DNA of 64,000 nucleotides. It comes from Helopsaltes ochotensis (Eukaryota > Chordata > Aves > Passeriformes > Locustellidae). The DNA is taken from contig VXBM01000008.1 of NCBI GenBank assembly GCA_013400155.1, positions 2,739,537 through 2,803,536 on the forward strand. Direction: 5' to 3'. Shown here piece by piece: positions 10,976 to 22,404 of the stretch; the stretch's first letter is position 1; each line of letters begins with the position of its first letter. Both the position numbers and the translations under genes were made by a program. The notes under the pieces were generated by a model, which ran no database searches, was not told where the DNA came from, and saw only the letters and a program-made list of their open reading frames with translations.

Positions 10976-11927
10976 GACATCAAACTCCCTGATTCTTACT
11001 GTCACTATCTGTAAAACAGATTTTTATTTCAAAATAAGAATATCCCAATACGTTAAAGTTCTAGACATGTACTACTTGGAGTCGTTGGGAACTGCTGACT
11101 GGGGCACCACGGGAGAGGGAAATTTGCTTATTGACATTCCAAACCATCTCTAGGACTGTATAATGTAATGTAATGACTAATTATTTATCATGGCAGATTA
11201 GAAAAAGAACAAAACACATCAGAAGAGAGGACGTCATAATTCTGGCCTCTGCGTAATTATTTATACAAATTGGAACTGCACAAGCAGTCAAGGTGGCGTG
11301 CCTACCTACAAAATACTTAGAAAAGGGTTCAGACATATAGCAGGAATGCACGAAAAATATTCAGACTTCCCTAGAAAAATAAACTGAACCTTCCTACATT
11401 TTAAATGAGCACCCTAAATTGCTGGGGGTTGATCTGGGAAAGGTGAGAAGTGTTTTCTCCATCCCATTTTGGCACATATAGTTTACTACACTCCTGCTGC
11501 AGTGAGCAAGTGGAAGGAGTAGAGCTTCTGTCAAGAGTGCCCGTGAACACTCCAGCACATTTCCTGCAATGAAGTGCTCTCCAGAAAAGCTGATTTTATT
11601 CCACTGACTACAGCTGTCTGCTCTTCTCCAGTTAAACTAGGTTCTCACCCACTGTTCTCCTGATTTTTATGTCATCTCCTTATTACAGTATCGCTGTAAT
11701 TCAAGGCTGCAATTATCAAGGTACCCTCTCTGGGCAGTGACCTGGAATTTACGGGATACTCTTTGAAGCATTGCACAAGTGAACCTTGACTTCATTGTTT
11801 CTTCTCCATGCAACATTTCAGTTCTCCTTACAAAACCCTGAAAACCTGCTTATCCACTTTATTGTTTTGTACTTTCAACATGTAAAATGAGTATTTCAGA
11901 GTATTGTAAAATTAAATTGCATTTGCT

Positions 11928-11957
11928 TATTCATTTGTACACAAGTACAAATGAATA
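11928..11957. repeat. Perfect 13-bp inverted repeat with 4-nt loop
   Basis: TATTCATTTGTAC, then ACAA, then the exact reverse complement of the first arm. Confidence 0.93.
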
Positions 11958-13061
11958 CACAAGCACTGGTGAATCAGGCAGGGGCAATTAAAATGATTGG
12001 GAAAGTAATACTCTTGAGAAATTGTCTCATATAGTCTACCTCTGCTACAGCAAAGTTCCAGTAGGATACCTATTGAATCTGCTGCTGGGATATTTGGATA
12101 TAATATGGGAATTCAGCCTCAGAGAGCCAATGTGCCCAAAGGGTTTGCGACAGAACATTACTGAAAGTAATTTTAGGTTTGTCAGCACAACTGGGTGCTC
12201 TTGCTGAATATAGTCACGATTAAATCTGGCACAATTAGTATGAATACAACAGCTGCTATGTAGAACTAAACACTGCTTTGACATAACATTATCTGCTACA
12301 AAATAAGGACAGGCCTCTAAGCGCAGATCAACATAAAGGCTTCAATTGCAAAACCTGACATATTTATACAGCAGATTGCTTTTTCCTCCAGATAATTTAT
12401 TTACGATCTCTAGTAACTCAGACATTTTTTCCTACCCTTTTCATAGGAAAACATATATATTGTGACAGTTTGTTCGGGAGTTTACTCACCAATTTGTACA
12501 AAATAAAATTTTCTATACCTCCTATGCACCTAAAAAAATGTCACTTGTTATGTGTTAAGTGCTTCTTGATGACATGCTGATTGTGACTAACAACATGGAC
12601 TAAAGGTTGAAGCTAGGGGGTAGCAAACAGGTGACAAGGTAAATAAAAATACAGAAGCAAAGTGCAGTTGTATTTCATGACAAAGCATAATTTCCAAAGA
12701 CAAGGGTTTTATGCATGTATTACAGAAGAACCAGGATCAAGTGAGAGACATCGACCTTTTTTTCACTTAGAAAAAAACAACCAAACAACTACTTTTTAAA
12801 AATGACCTATAGAAAGCCACTTAGAAGAATGAAAGCACCTGAGGTGAACCTGATGTAGACTATATGGCAGAAGATCAAAACACAGTTCATGCCCAGTGGT
12901 CTCTTCACTGGGACCATTTGGCTATAGACAGCAAACACAGACTTCTTCAGTTCACAAACACTGAAGAACTAGGAAAAACAGCATGTATATGAAAGGGATA
13001 ATTTGAAAGGCAGAATTCAAGGTTCCTTTTGTAAATCAAAAGGGACAAGGTTCTCCTGACT

Positions 13062-13085
13062 TTTAAGAGCTCAAGAGCTCTTAAA
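13062..13085. repeat. Perfect 11-bp inverted repeat with 2-nt loop
   Basis: TTTAAGAGCTC, then AA, then the exact reverse complement. It abuts the start of the CR1 fragment that follows. Confidence 0.9.
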
Positions 13086-13086
13086 T

Positions 13087-13415
13087 GAATCACAGAATTG
13101 TTAAGGTTGGAAAAGACCTTTAAGATCATCAAGCATAACTATCAGCCCAGCACTGCCAAGTCTGACATTTAACTATGTTTCTAAGTGCCACAACTACATG
13201 TGTTTAAATACTTCCAGGGATGAGGACTCAACCACTTCCCTGAGAAGCCTGTTATAGTGCTTGATAATTGTTTCAGTAAAGAAGTTTTTCCTAATATTTA
13301 ATCTAAACCTTCCCTGAAGCAATTTGAGACTGTTCCCTTCCCTTTTCCTTTTGCTTCCTACTTGGGAGAAGACACTGGTACATCATGGGTTACATCCTGG
13401 GTTACATCCTTCCCC
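13087..13415 (-). mobile_element. CR1 LINE 3' fragment
   Basis: On the plus strand this begins with the CR1 3'-end signature AATCACAGAATTG, then AAGGTTGGAAAAGACC and AAGATCATCAAG. It continues through a CTTCCAGGGATGAGGACTC block and GTAAAGAAGTTTTTCCTAA, to ACTTGGGAGAAGACACTGG. That is the reverse complement of a CR1 3' region, so the element points to the left, in the same orientation as NRCAM. It is strongly 5'-truncated, as most avian CR1 copies are, and well diverged. A 12-bp tandem duplication (GGGTTACATCCT twice) lies near its inner end. Confidence 0.88.
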
Positions 13416-16400
13416 TCTGAAGAAGTATCCATCCTACCTACTCACTCTGATACTCCATGAATTGTGTGGAGGCATTGCAGAAGAATTACCATTGGATCAG
13501 GTCAGGATTGGCCAAAGAGAGCATTAACAACTGAACTGTATCCACAACTCTAGAGCAAACACCCACGCAGGCACACACAAAGGATATTTTACTGTATTAT
13601 ACCAGTACTGAATAATACTGATTTCTGATTGGAATATTAATACAGACAGACACACTATCAATTGACATCTCAAGGCTGAGTCAATTGACACTCCAAATGA
13701 CAGAGAGGACATATTTCTCCTTTAGCTATCTTCAACAGAAGCACACAGCACCTTTAATTTCCTTTTAAGTGCTGCTGCAATATTACTTCTTTAGGATGTA
13801 AGAGTGTAAGAAAGTGTTTTTACTGAAATTCAACCTACTGAAAGTTAAGACAGTATTTTCTAAATGTAATATTGCTTCACAGAGATTTGATGCATCACTG
13901 ATTATGCATTTCTACTCAATTACATTATTTTTAGGACAAAATGGTCTTTAGAAATGTGAATGGAAACCAGTGTAAGAAATGTGAAAGGATTGTAAAATTG
14001 CAAGACAAAACAACTGGAATATTTCATAAACATTAGGAAAAGAAAAGTATTCTCTTCCATATAGACATGACTGAATTAATGTAGAACAAGTTAGACACTG
14101 GAGATTAGAGAAAAATTATTACTTAGCAAAAAACTCCCTCTGCTTCATTTGTCTAATGCCTGTATTTCTTCTCACAGTGAAAGAAAGACAGGTATTATTA
14201 GAATAAAGGAAAAATAAACAGTTTTCAAGGAAATCTGTATCATAGCAGTCTCATATCCACAGAAACATGAAAAGCAATTTCAAATGGCATAAATTTAATT
14301 TAATGATTTTTACATTAAAAAAGTGTTGAAGATTACAATCAAAAAGCACAAAATGCTTGCTTTTGAGGACAACTGCAATAACCTTATCACTTCATGGACA
14401 GTCTTTACAGGACTTTTGTGTTTTACACAACTAAGCAAGTATTAATAAGATGATTAAAAATATTTTTGACAAAATGGTTTCAAAGTTCACACTTCTTTAG
14501 GTTATCTAGCATTTGCAATAATAGGTCCCATAAAAAATGCTAATTGGAAGCAATTATTTAATTAAAATCTTTCACACAGAAACAGTTAACAATGCACTTT
14601 GCATTACACTACCTAAGACACAGCACTACTAGAAACAATAATGCTATACAACAAGAATAATTCTAGCTGTTTTTATGGAGGTAGCACGACATAATAGACT
14701 GAACACCCATGTATGTGTTGGCACACCCGAGTAGTATTCAAAATTCTGCTCTTGAATAACCTCATAGTCAATTCAGTCCCCACTGGTTTGCTTTCCCCAT
14801 CCATCTCTTACTTATTAGGTGTAAATTATCCAAGTTATGGTCTATTTCCAGGTATCTGGTCTGAATCTACTTACCACAGGACACACAGCTTTAGAGTGTC
14901 TGAATAGAGGTGTCAATAAAAAGAAATAATTTTTGAAACTTTCTAAAAGCACACCAAATTGGAATTATTCCTCATCCTCTAGAACCCTGGAAAAGATGAC
15001 ATTGCTTTCTTCCAAGTTTTTAATTTGTCACAATCTACTATAAATCTATCCTTTAAAGTCATCAGGGAATACTAAATCATCTTCTGTGATCTGCTGTTTA
15101 TGAAGCTTAAGCCCAATGTTTTGGATTTGGCTGTACATGTTATAGGGACATCCATTTAAAAAGAACTGGTTTATTTCCCTTTTTAAAAAGAAAAATAAAC
15201 TACACAGACAGAACTCCTGAATTCAACAAGATCTCCTCAGGACTCATTCAGCTGCTTCAGGTACCTATTAGGGTTAGATGTTTATATGCACTTAACCATT
15301 TTCAAACTATTTTGACAAAGGCAGATAGCCTTGTGTGCCACACTCTAAAATGTTCTCAGCAGTTCTATATAGGGCAAAAAATCATCACCCTGGTACACTC
15401 CTGAACCGCCACTACATTCAGCATTAGTGTTTTGGCTCTGAGAATATACTTAAGCATTCATAGTGGCCTCCTTCCTTTCCACAATCCAGACACCATTTAC
15501 AGTCTCTCTACTCTCACTCTCTATTTTCCACTATGGGAAAGCCACTTAAGTCTTTGAAACTTCTTTATTGACAATCCTATATTAAGACCTGCCAACTGGT
15601 TTGTTATTCATCAAAGTCTGGTCTGTTTTTGTTACATAGTTCTATTCATGTTTTTATTAATTGGTTTCATGTGGCAATAAGTAAAATGCTTTTCAAAGTC
15701 TTTTACATTGATCTTACCAAATCTTTTACATTGATCTTACCCATCATCTTACCAAACTTGTAATTTTACCAGATATTAAAAGATTAAAATCAAGTTTTTG
15801 TCAATCATTTGTTTTACAAGCCCTACTTTCCATAAAACTCTGAGCAGAATCAATTTTACTCAAGGCCTTTAATTCCCTATCAGCTGAGTCCCCAATCAGC
15901 TTTTTCCATATGTTCACAGTGATTTATATCAGGCTATATTTACCCTGCTCAATCTGCTTGTCTATTCTGAATCTGGGCAGAACACCAGCTTTCTTCCAGT
16001 CTTAAAGAACATATTAAAAATGAAAACCTGTGAGCCAGATATCTTCCCCCCTGGCTCCTCTGGAGCTCAAAGGTAGGCCCATCACACCTAGACTTGCTGA
16101 ATGACATAAAATTATGTATCTTCAACACATATTATTCAATATCTACTAATGGTTACTGTAACTAAAGAAGCTTTCCATCCTAGTATGATGCATCATAATT
16201 TTTCTTCCAATTCATCATGTTATTTGAAATAATATAGCATCCTCAGAAAACAGTGCTGACCCTGTTTCTAAGACTTGGTCCTATGAAAACACCCCAAATA
16301 TTTGCCTGCTTGTCTCCACCATGGCAATGACCAACACATCTGCCATGACAACAGAAGCTCTTTGAACACAAATACTAGTACTGACTGTACACCTGCACAG

Positions 16401-19236
16401 CCCCAGCACAAAGAGATCCCACTGCTTCCAGCATAACTTCAGTATCAACTGCTGAACCAGCTACAGAGAACCACTTCTATTATCCACCCATTTTCCATTG
16501 CCACTGAACTGCACTTGTACCAGGCTGTTGGACACCAACACAGCTGATGCATCCTTGCACAAGGCTGACTCCTCTGGCCCTGCCAGAACTGAGCAGGGTT
16601 TGTGTTGTTCTTCCCTGAACCCTAAAATTTCATAGCTGCTAACTTGATCTCTTTGGTAAATCACTATGAACCCTGGGATACAGCCAAAAAAGCAGAGATA
16701 GGGGTCCTTAAAAATTCCACTCTTATTTCGACTGTCTGCTCAAGAAATACAATCTATGAGCATTAAAAAATGCAGGGAAAAAACACCCCAAACAAATAAG
16801 TATGGAGGTCAAATATCTAATTAAGAGCTGCAGGTAAGCCTGTAAGCTCAGTCATGTGTCACAGACTTGAATCCTTAAAGCAGCCACTTAGGGCTGATTT
16901 TTAAAACACTGGAGCAAGGCTAATCTGTCCTTTTACAGTTGTCTTACATATTCCTTGAAGGCCTATATTGGATTTGGCCCTTTTGAGGATTTAAACAGAG
17001 CAGCACTTACTTTTTAGATCCTGCTCAGCTTAAATAATAAACTGCTTTGGCTGGGGTGACTACAGACATGGCCAAGCAAAGCTGTGGATAGCCCTCAAAT
17101 AGGTAGGTAAGCCTAGTAAGCCTGGCAGGTTTAGATGCCTCCAGAGTCAAATCAGCATCTGAACAGCACTTCTGTATTGAAATTTAATATGATATCTCAG
17201 TCTTACTTGGGTCCTTTCTGGTGTCCTAAAGTCTTGATTGGATTCAGATTCTTTTACCTTTTTAATCCCCTCACATAAAAATTATGGAATGGAGCATAAA
17301 ATTAATGGTTTAATGACATCTATTTCAGCAGTCCTCTTTAGAGTCATGACAGCCTGAACAAATTCACTTCATCTCTTATGAATGTATACATACTGAACTG
17401 TTTTTCAAAGACTTGGTTGAGATGTTTGAATTGAGCATAACTTTGCAAACCTGCTGAAGACCAGGAATTTACAAAGGAGGGAGTGAGAGAGCTAGTTTGG
17501 CTTGAAGCAGATCATTAGATATGGGGATCAAAGAGAGGAAAGAATCTGCTTGGTCCTTAAAATTCTCAGTAAGTTAGAAAGAATTCAGAGTAAGTGAGAG
17601 AAAAGAAACTAAGAAAACACATTTTTACAGCTTGTCAATGGTAGAACCACGTACTTAGACGATGTTATCATTAGGATAGTTCTTCACACTTTGACACTTT
17701 TAGAGCATGCAAATGATCTCATCCTTCATTAAGTACAAATAATTCAGCAGAAACTTCAACAAGACAAACATTTTCAAGTAGCCCATCTCTTTCCTTCTGA
17801 GAAGTTTTGCAATAGAATGAAACAGTGCTTATGAGAAAAAATATCAATGTATCATGAGCCTGCTTTGATAGCCATACCACAGTGTGCAAACAAAGCCAGA
17901 GGCAAACTGCAAAGTGGGTAGAAGGAAAACACACCTTTACCCTGACTCTGACCCTGGGACTGAAGATTCCCAGTTCCTTGTAAATATGCAAAGAAGATGC
18001 TCAGCAGAAATACTCCCTAAAATATTAATTTCTTTACCTGGGAGATGTGATGAAATGGATTTTTTTTTCTATTTTCATAAGCTTTTTCTACCCATCAGAA
18101 TTCAGAGCAGGGGTTTCAGAGAGCTACCTAAGAAGAAGGTAATACACTCTGTAATACACTGGTTAATCATCTTTGCATCCCTGCAGCTAACCCCAAAAGC
18201 ACTGACTGTCCAGAAGTATTCCTGCAATCCTGGAGATACTGTTGAGAAATCCATACTGTGCAAAAGAGCAGAATCTGATTCACAGACGGGGCAACTCCTC
18301 CCTTGGGGAAGTAGAGCAGAAACCACTAATATTAGCACAAAATGCTGGAATAGTTATGCTAAAGAGGAGGTCACTCAGAGTAAGGACATTGCCAGAAACT
18401 GAGGACTAAGGCATTCTGTCAGATATAAAACCCTAACAAGTACATGAACAAAGGAGGGTAAACAGTGCAGAGGGAACAAACTGTTCAACTCCAGCTAACT
18501 GCCCTGGCTACATTTTTTGGTGATGGGAGTTGGGACCTAGCCACCTATGTGCAACACCTATTTAACAGGTAAAAGCCTGTTTGCTCATTTAATTTTAAAT
18601 AATTTTGTTAAAGTAGTTATAATTACACCTGTTATCTACCTACCATTAAAAACCAAAATGAACAGAAAACTCTGATACAAATACTTCAACACTATAGAAA
18701 TATTCTGGCCTTTCTTGCTAGAAGTGAGAATTGATAATCTTCACAATGATTAAACCCGTGCAAATCAAGTCTGTTCCTGCTTTATACAGCACTAATTCAT
18801 GCTGCCACTGTTCCCAAAAGAATTAGGTAAGACATAAGTAAATGAACAAAACTTACACTTTGTCTGCAGTGTTGTGGTACATTTCATAACCAGGTCGCTA
18901 CGCTTGGGAATGCTGCTGAGGCTCATATGCGCAGGGGTGAATAGTGTCCTAACAATGGTCAGAAACAACCTGCCTACTTCAAGATTTTCTGAAAGTGATT
19001 TCTGAAGTGATTTTTACCACATCTTTATATAAGCATCTCAAATTTCCCCTCACTCTCAAATAATTCATAACAACTCACAAAGTTCTGATTAACTTCATCC
19101 CATGAGAAAACCTGCTTGCTGCAGCTGGACACTTCAATTCTATAGATAAAATAAAGCAGGGAAGGTTTGCATTCTAGTTTTCTGGTTTTTTCTCCGCCTT
19201 TGTTTTGTATTTTTTTTTCCTTCTACCTCTGCTCAG
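13416..19236 (-). other. NRCAM 5' intron, second segment
   Basis: Non-coding AT-rich sequence. A 22-23-bp direct tandem duplication (TCTTTTACATTGATCTTACC) occurs at about 15699-15743. An open frame of 172 codons at 17884-18402 has no recognisable domain and I regard it as chance. I see no other transposon or gene. Confidence 0.55.
15699..15743 (+). repeat. Direct tandem duplication of about 22 bp
   Basis: TCTTTTACATTGATCTTACC occurs twice in a row with a short AAA linker. A partial third TCATCTTACCAAA follows directly. Confidence 0.85.
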
Positions 19237-19421
19237 CCCTAGTGAGGCCACATCTGGAATGCTGTGTCCAGCTCTGGGCTCCTCAGGACAAGACAGACAT
19301 GGAGCTCCTGGAGCAGGTCTCACAGAGGACAATCAGCCCCCCTTAAGGGGCTGGGCCTGTTCAGCCTCAAGAAGGGGCAACTGAAAGGGGACCTCATCAA
19401 TGTCTGGACCTGGAAGTTGAT
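19237..19421 (+). mobile_element. CR1 LINE fragment (internal ORF2 3' part)
   Basis: GTGAGGCCACATCTGGAATG, then CTGTGTCCAGCTCTGGGCTCC and later CTGTTCAGCCTCAAGAAGG and GACCTCATCAATGT, are typical of the last part of CR1 ORF2, downstream of the reverse transcriptase core. The copy stops abruptly at about 19421, where a more 5' portion of CR1 begins. It is therefore a separate copy from the next one, or the left part of a copy interrupted by it. It is decayed. Confidence 0.85.
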
Positions 19422-20662
19422 GGAGCAGATCATCTTGAGTGCCATCATGTGTCACATGCAGGACAACCAGCGGTTCAGGACCAGCCAACAGGGATTTAAG
19501 AAAAGCAGGTCTTGCTCAAGCAACCTGAGCTTCTTGTATGACAAGATGACCCACTTAGAGGATTAAAGAAAGGCTGTGAGTGTTGTCTACTAGACTTTAG
19601 TAAAGCCTTTGATACTATTTCCCACAGCATTATCCTAGAGAAACTGGCTTCCCATGACTTGGATGGCATACTCTTTTTGCTGAGTAGAAGCCTGGCTGGA
19701 TGGCTGGGCCGCAGAGAGTGGCAGTGAATGGCAGCAATTCAGCAGCATGTCACCAGTGGTGTTCCCCAGGGCTCAGTATTTGGGCTAATCCTGTTCCGTA
19801 TCTTTATCAATGATCTGGACAAAGGGATCAAGTGCACTCTCAGTGAGTTTGCAGGGATGTGGACAGGCTGGATCGATGGGCCGAGTCCAATTGCATGAGA
19901 TACAACAAGGCCAAGTGCCAGGTCCTGCCCTTGGGTCACAACAACCCCAGGCAGTGCCACAGGCTGGGGGAACAGTGGCTGGAAAGTGGCCCAGTGGAAA
20001 AGGAGCTGGGAGTTTTGGCCAGCAACCATCTGAACATGAGCCAGCGTGTGCCCAGGTGGCCAAGAAGGACAATGGCACCTGCCCTGTATCAGGAATGGTG
20101 TGGTCCATAAGGACCAGGGCAGGCATTGTCCTCCTGTACTCGGACTGGTGAGGCCGCACCTCGAGTGCTGTGCCCAGTTCTGGGCCCCTCACAACAAGCA
20201 AAACTTTGAGGTGCTGGAGTGGATCCAGAGAAGGGCAACGCAGCTGAAGAGTCTGGAGCACAGATCTGATGAGGAGCAGCTGTGGGAGCTGGGGCTGTTT
20301 AGCCTGGAGAAAAGCAGGCTGAAGTGGGACCTTAAGACAGGAGTTTGTAACAAGGTAGAGGTTGGCCTCTTCTCCCAAGTAACATGAGATAGGACAAGAG
20401 GAAATTGCCTCAAGCTGTGCCAGGGGAAGTTTAGATTGGTTATTAGAAAAGATTTCTTTACTGAAAGAGTGGTCAACACTGGAATAGATTGCCCAAAGAA
20501 GTGGCTTAGTCACCATGCCTGGAGGTATTTAAAAGACGTGTACACGTGGCACTTCAGGACATTTTAGTGGTGGACTTGACAGTGCTGCGTTAATGGCTGG
20601 ATGTGATGATCATAGACATCTTTTCCAACCTAACCCATTCTGTGACACTATTATTCTGTAGA
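19422..20662 (+). mobile_element. CR1 LINE, 5'-truncated, RT domain to 3' end
   Basis: This is a long CR1 copy running from the ORF2 reverse transcriptase region (a stretch encoding DFSKAFDTI near 19595, and GVPQGSVFG near 19757) through NKAKCQVLPLG to the CR1 3' end, which finishes CCAACCTAACCCATTCTGTG and then degenerate ATTCT repeats. The reading frame is broken by shifts and stops. There is an internal deletion just after AGTTTGCAG at about 19855 that jumps to GGATGTGGACAGGCTGG. It removes the bases that would encode the catalytic F-A-D-D motif, so the copy cannot encode a working enzyme. The orientation is antisense to NRCAM. Confidence 0.93.
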
Positions 20663-21082
20663 AATGAACATTTTCAGTTCAGAGCAGGGTAAGTACCTTG
20701 GATCAAAACTTCAGAAGCATAGATGACATTCTGGATGAACCAGCATTGCACCTGTTATTACTTCCCCCCCAGAGTCTACTGTTATCCAGAATTCTTTCCA
20801 ATTATTACTATATTTTTTCTTCTTGTTTAAAAGAAACTACTTGATTTTAGCCAGTTTTACTGACACTTACTATTAAAGCACATCTGTCCAAATGGACAGA
20901 CCCATGTTGTTATTTTAGTGGGAAGACTTCAAATAACAGATACTCCAGATTACTAAAATTCATATTTTTAGGATTCATCCTTAATTTTATTTATCCTTCA
21001 ATGTTATTCTATCAAATCTGTGAATGGCTTCATCTGGCTTAATTAAATCTTGGTTTGATTAAGATGTGTTCTATCTTTACTG

Positions 21083-21124
21083 CAGCTGATTCTGGTAACT
21101 TTCCAGCTGATTCTGTTAACTTTC
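21083..21124 (+). repeat. Tandem duplication, 2 x 21 bp
   Basis: CAGCTGATTCTGGTAACTTTC is followed directly by a copy with one substitution. An extra TGTTAACT follows it. Confidence 0.85.
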
Positions 21125-22370
21125 TGTTAACTCCAGCCATTTTCTTCTATCTTCATTATCAAAGGCCAAGAAAAAAGAATTTATTAAGAAATATAAATAA
21201 AGGTCTATTTTTATGCATTTTGCATTTATGTAAATGTGAAAAAAAATCTCTGCTATTATGATGTTAAAGGATTAGTATGGCTTTTAAATGAATGTACTTT
21301 TTAGTTTAATGTATCAAAAATAAAACCCGGCAGCTTAATTCTCACAATAACTCTTACACTTCTAATAGAGTTTTAAAACATCATTAAAAAACTGAAACCT
21401 AAATGGGATGTGCTAACCTACATTTCTATGCTGTTGCTCTTTCATTTGAAATATATTTTATATGCTAAGAATATTTTCAATTTCACATTTAAAAGAATCA
21501 GAGAAGGCATTAAATACCAGTGAAATAACTTAATTTCAGGTGCAATTTAAGCAAGCAGAATAGAACAAAGCAAATAACTAGAGCCTCAGTATGCCTTTTT
21601 ATAAAATCATTAATTTAAACCTTAAGGGTAAAAAAAAGCTCGTTTCTTCAACAAGAAGTTTAATCCAGTTTGTTCCCTAACTAGGAACAGTTTTTTGTGC
21701 TTTTTTTTGTATGTCTACACTATTCATTAATGAAACAAAAAAAATTTACCCAGGACTTCAGATCTATTATGTAAGCAAATACTACTTTTTGATGTAAAAA
21801 TTTACATTGTTCACAGAATCATTTGAATTTTAAATTCATATTACCACTGAGGAGATAAAATAATTTTTTTTCATATTGCTGTGTTCACTACTATTTTCTT
21901 TGATTGGCTTTTAAAAAATAATTTTTCCTTTACATCAAAATCTCAGATGCAAACAGCACCCATTGCAAAACCAGTATTTTTTTCTATGTAAATTAAGCCC
22001 ATCACAGTTCTGCACAGTCACACCAATGGATGATGAAAAGCTTTTTTCCATTAGAAGTACTCTCTCTCTCGTTATATGAATACTATTCTAAGAATATATG
22101 ATATCCTCCCACAAAATAATACTAAATATTGAATTAAAGAAAGAGTCTTAAAGGTGAAGGAAAAAGAGCATTACAAGAGGAAAATACAGCACAAGATCCC
22201 AAAATAACAAAAAATATTCCTGAAATTCTATCATTAGTACTGCAAAAGCACTTCACTACACAACTTGTAAACCAGACTGTAAATTGGTACTAGCAGACTG
22301 ATAAGCATATTACCTTATCCACACTAGAGAATGACTACTTTTAATAATTCAAAAATAAAAAGAGTTGATT

Positions 22371-22373
22371 TAC

Positions 22374-22404
<31 letters not shown>
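22371..22404 (+). repeat. (TA)n microsatellite
   Basis: A tract of TACATATATACA followed by an uninterrupted TA run. Probably length-polymorphic. Confidence 0.9.

Larger units (their letters stand above)
9562..13086 (-). other. NRCAM 5' intron, first segment
   Basis: Non-coding sequence upstream of the start-codon exon. It contains a three-copy 18-bp tandem repeat and perfect short hairpins, listed separately. I see no exon, promoter or recognisable transposon. Confidence 0.6.

Noticed and set aside
17884..18402. 172-codon open frame on the plus strand
   Set aside because: No family resemblance, no polyadenylation or promoter context, and overlapped by opposite-strand chance frames.
19785..20516. 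243-codon open frame on the minus strand
   Set aside because: Reverse-strand shadow of the CR1 reverse transcriptase region, not a gene.
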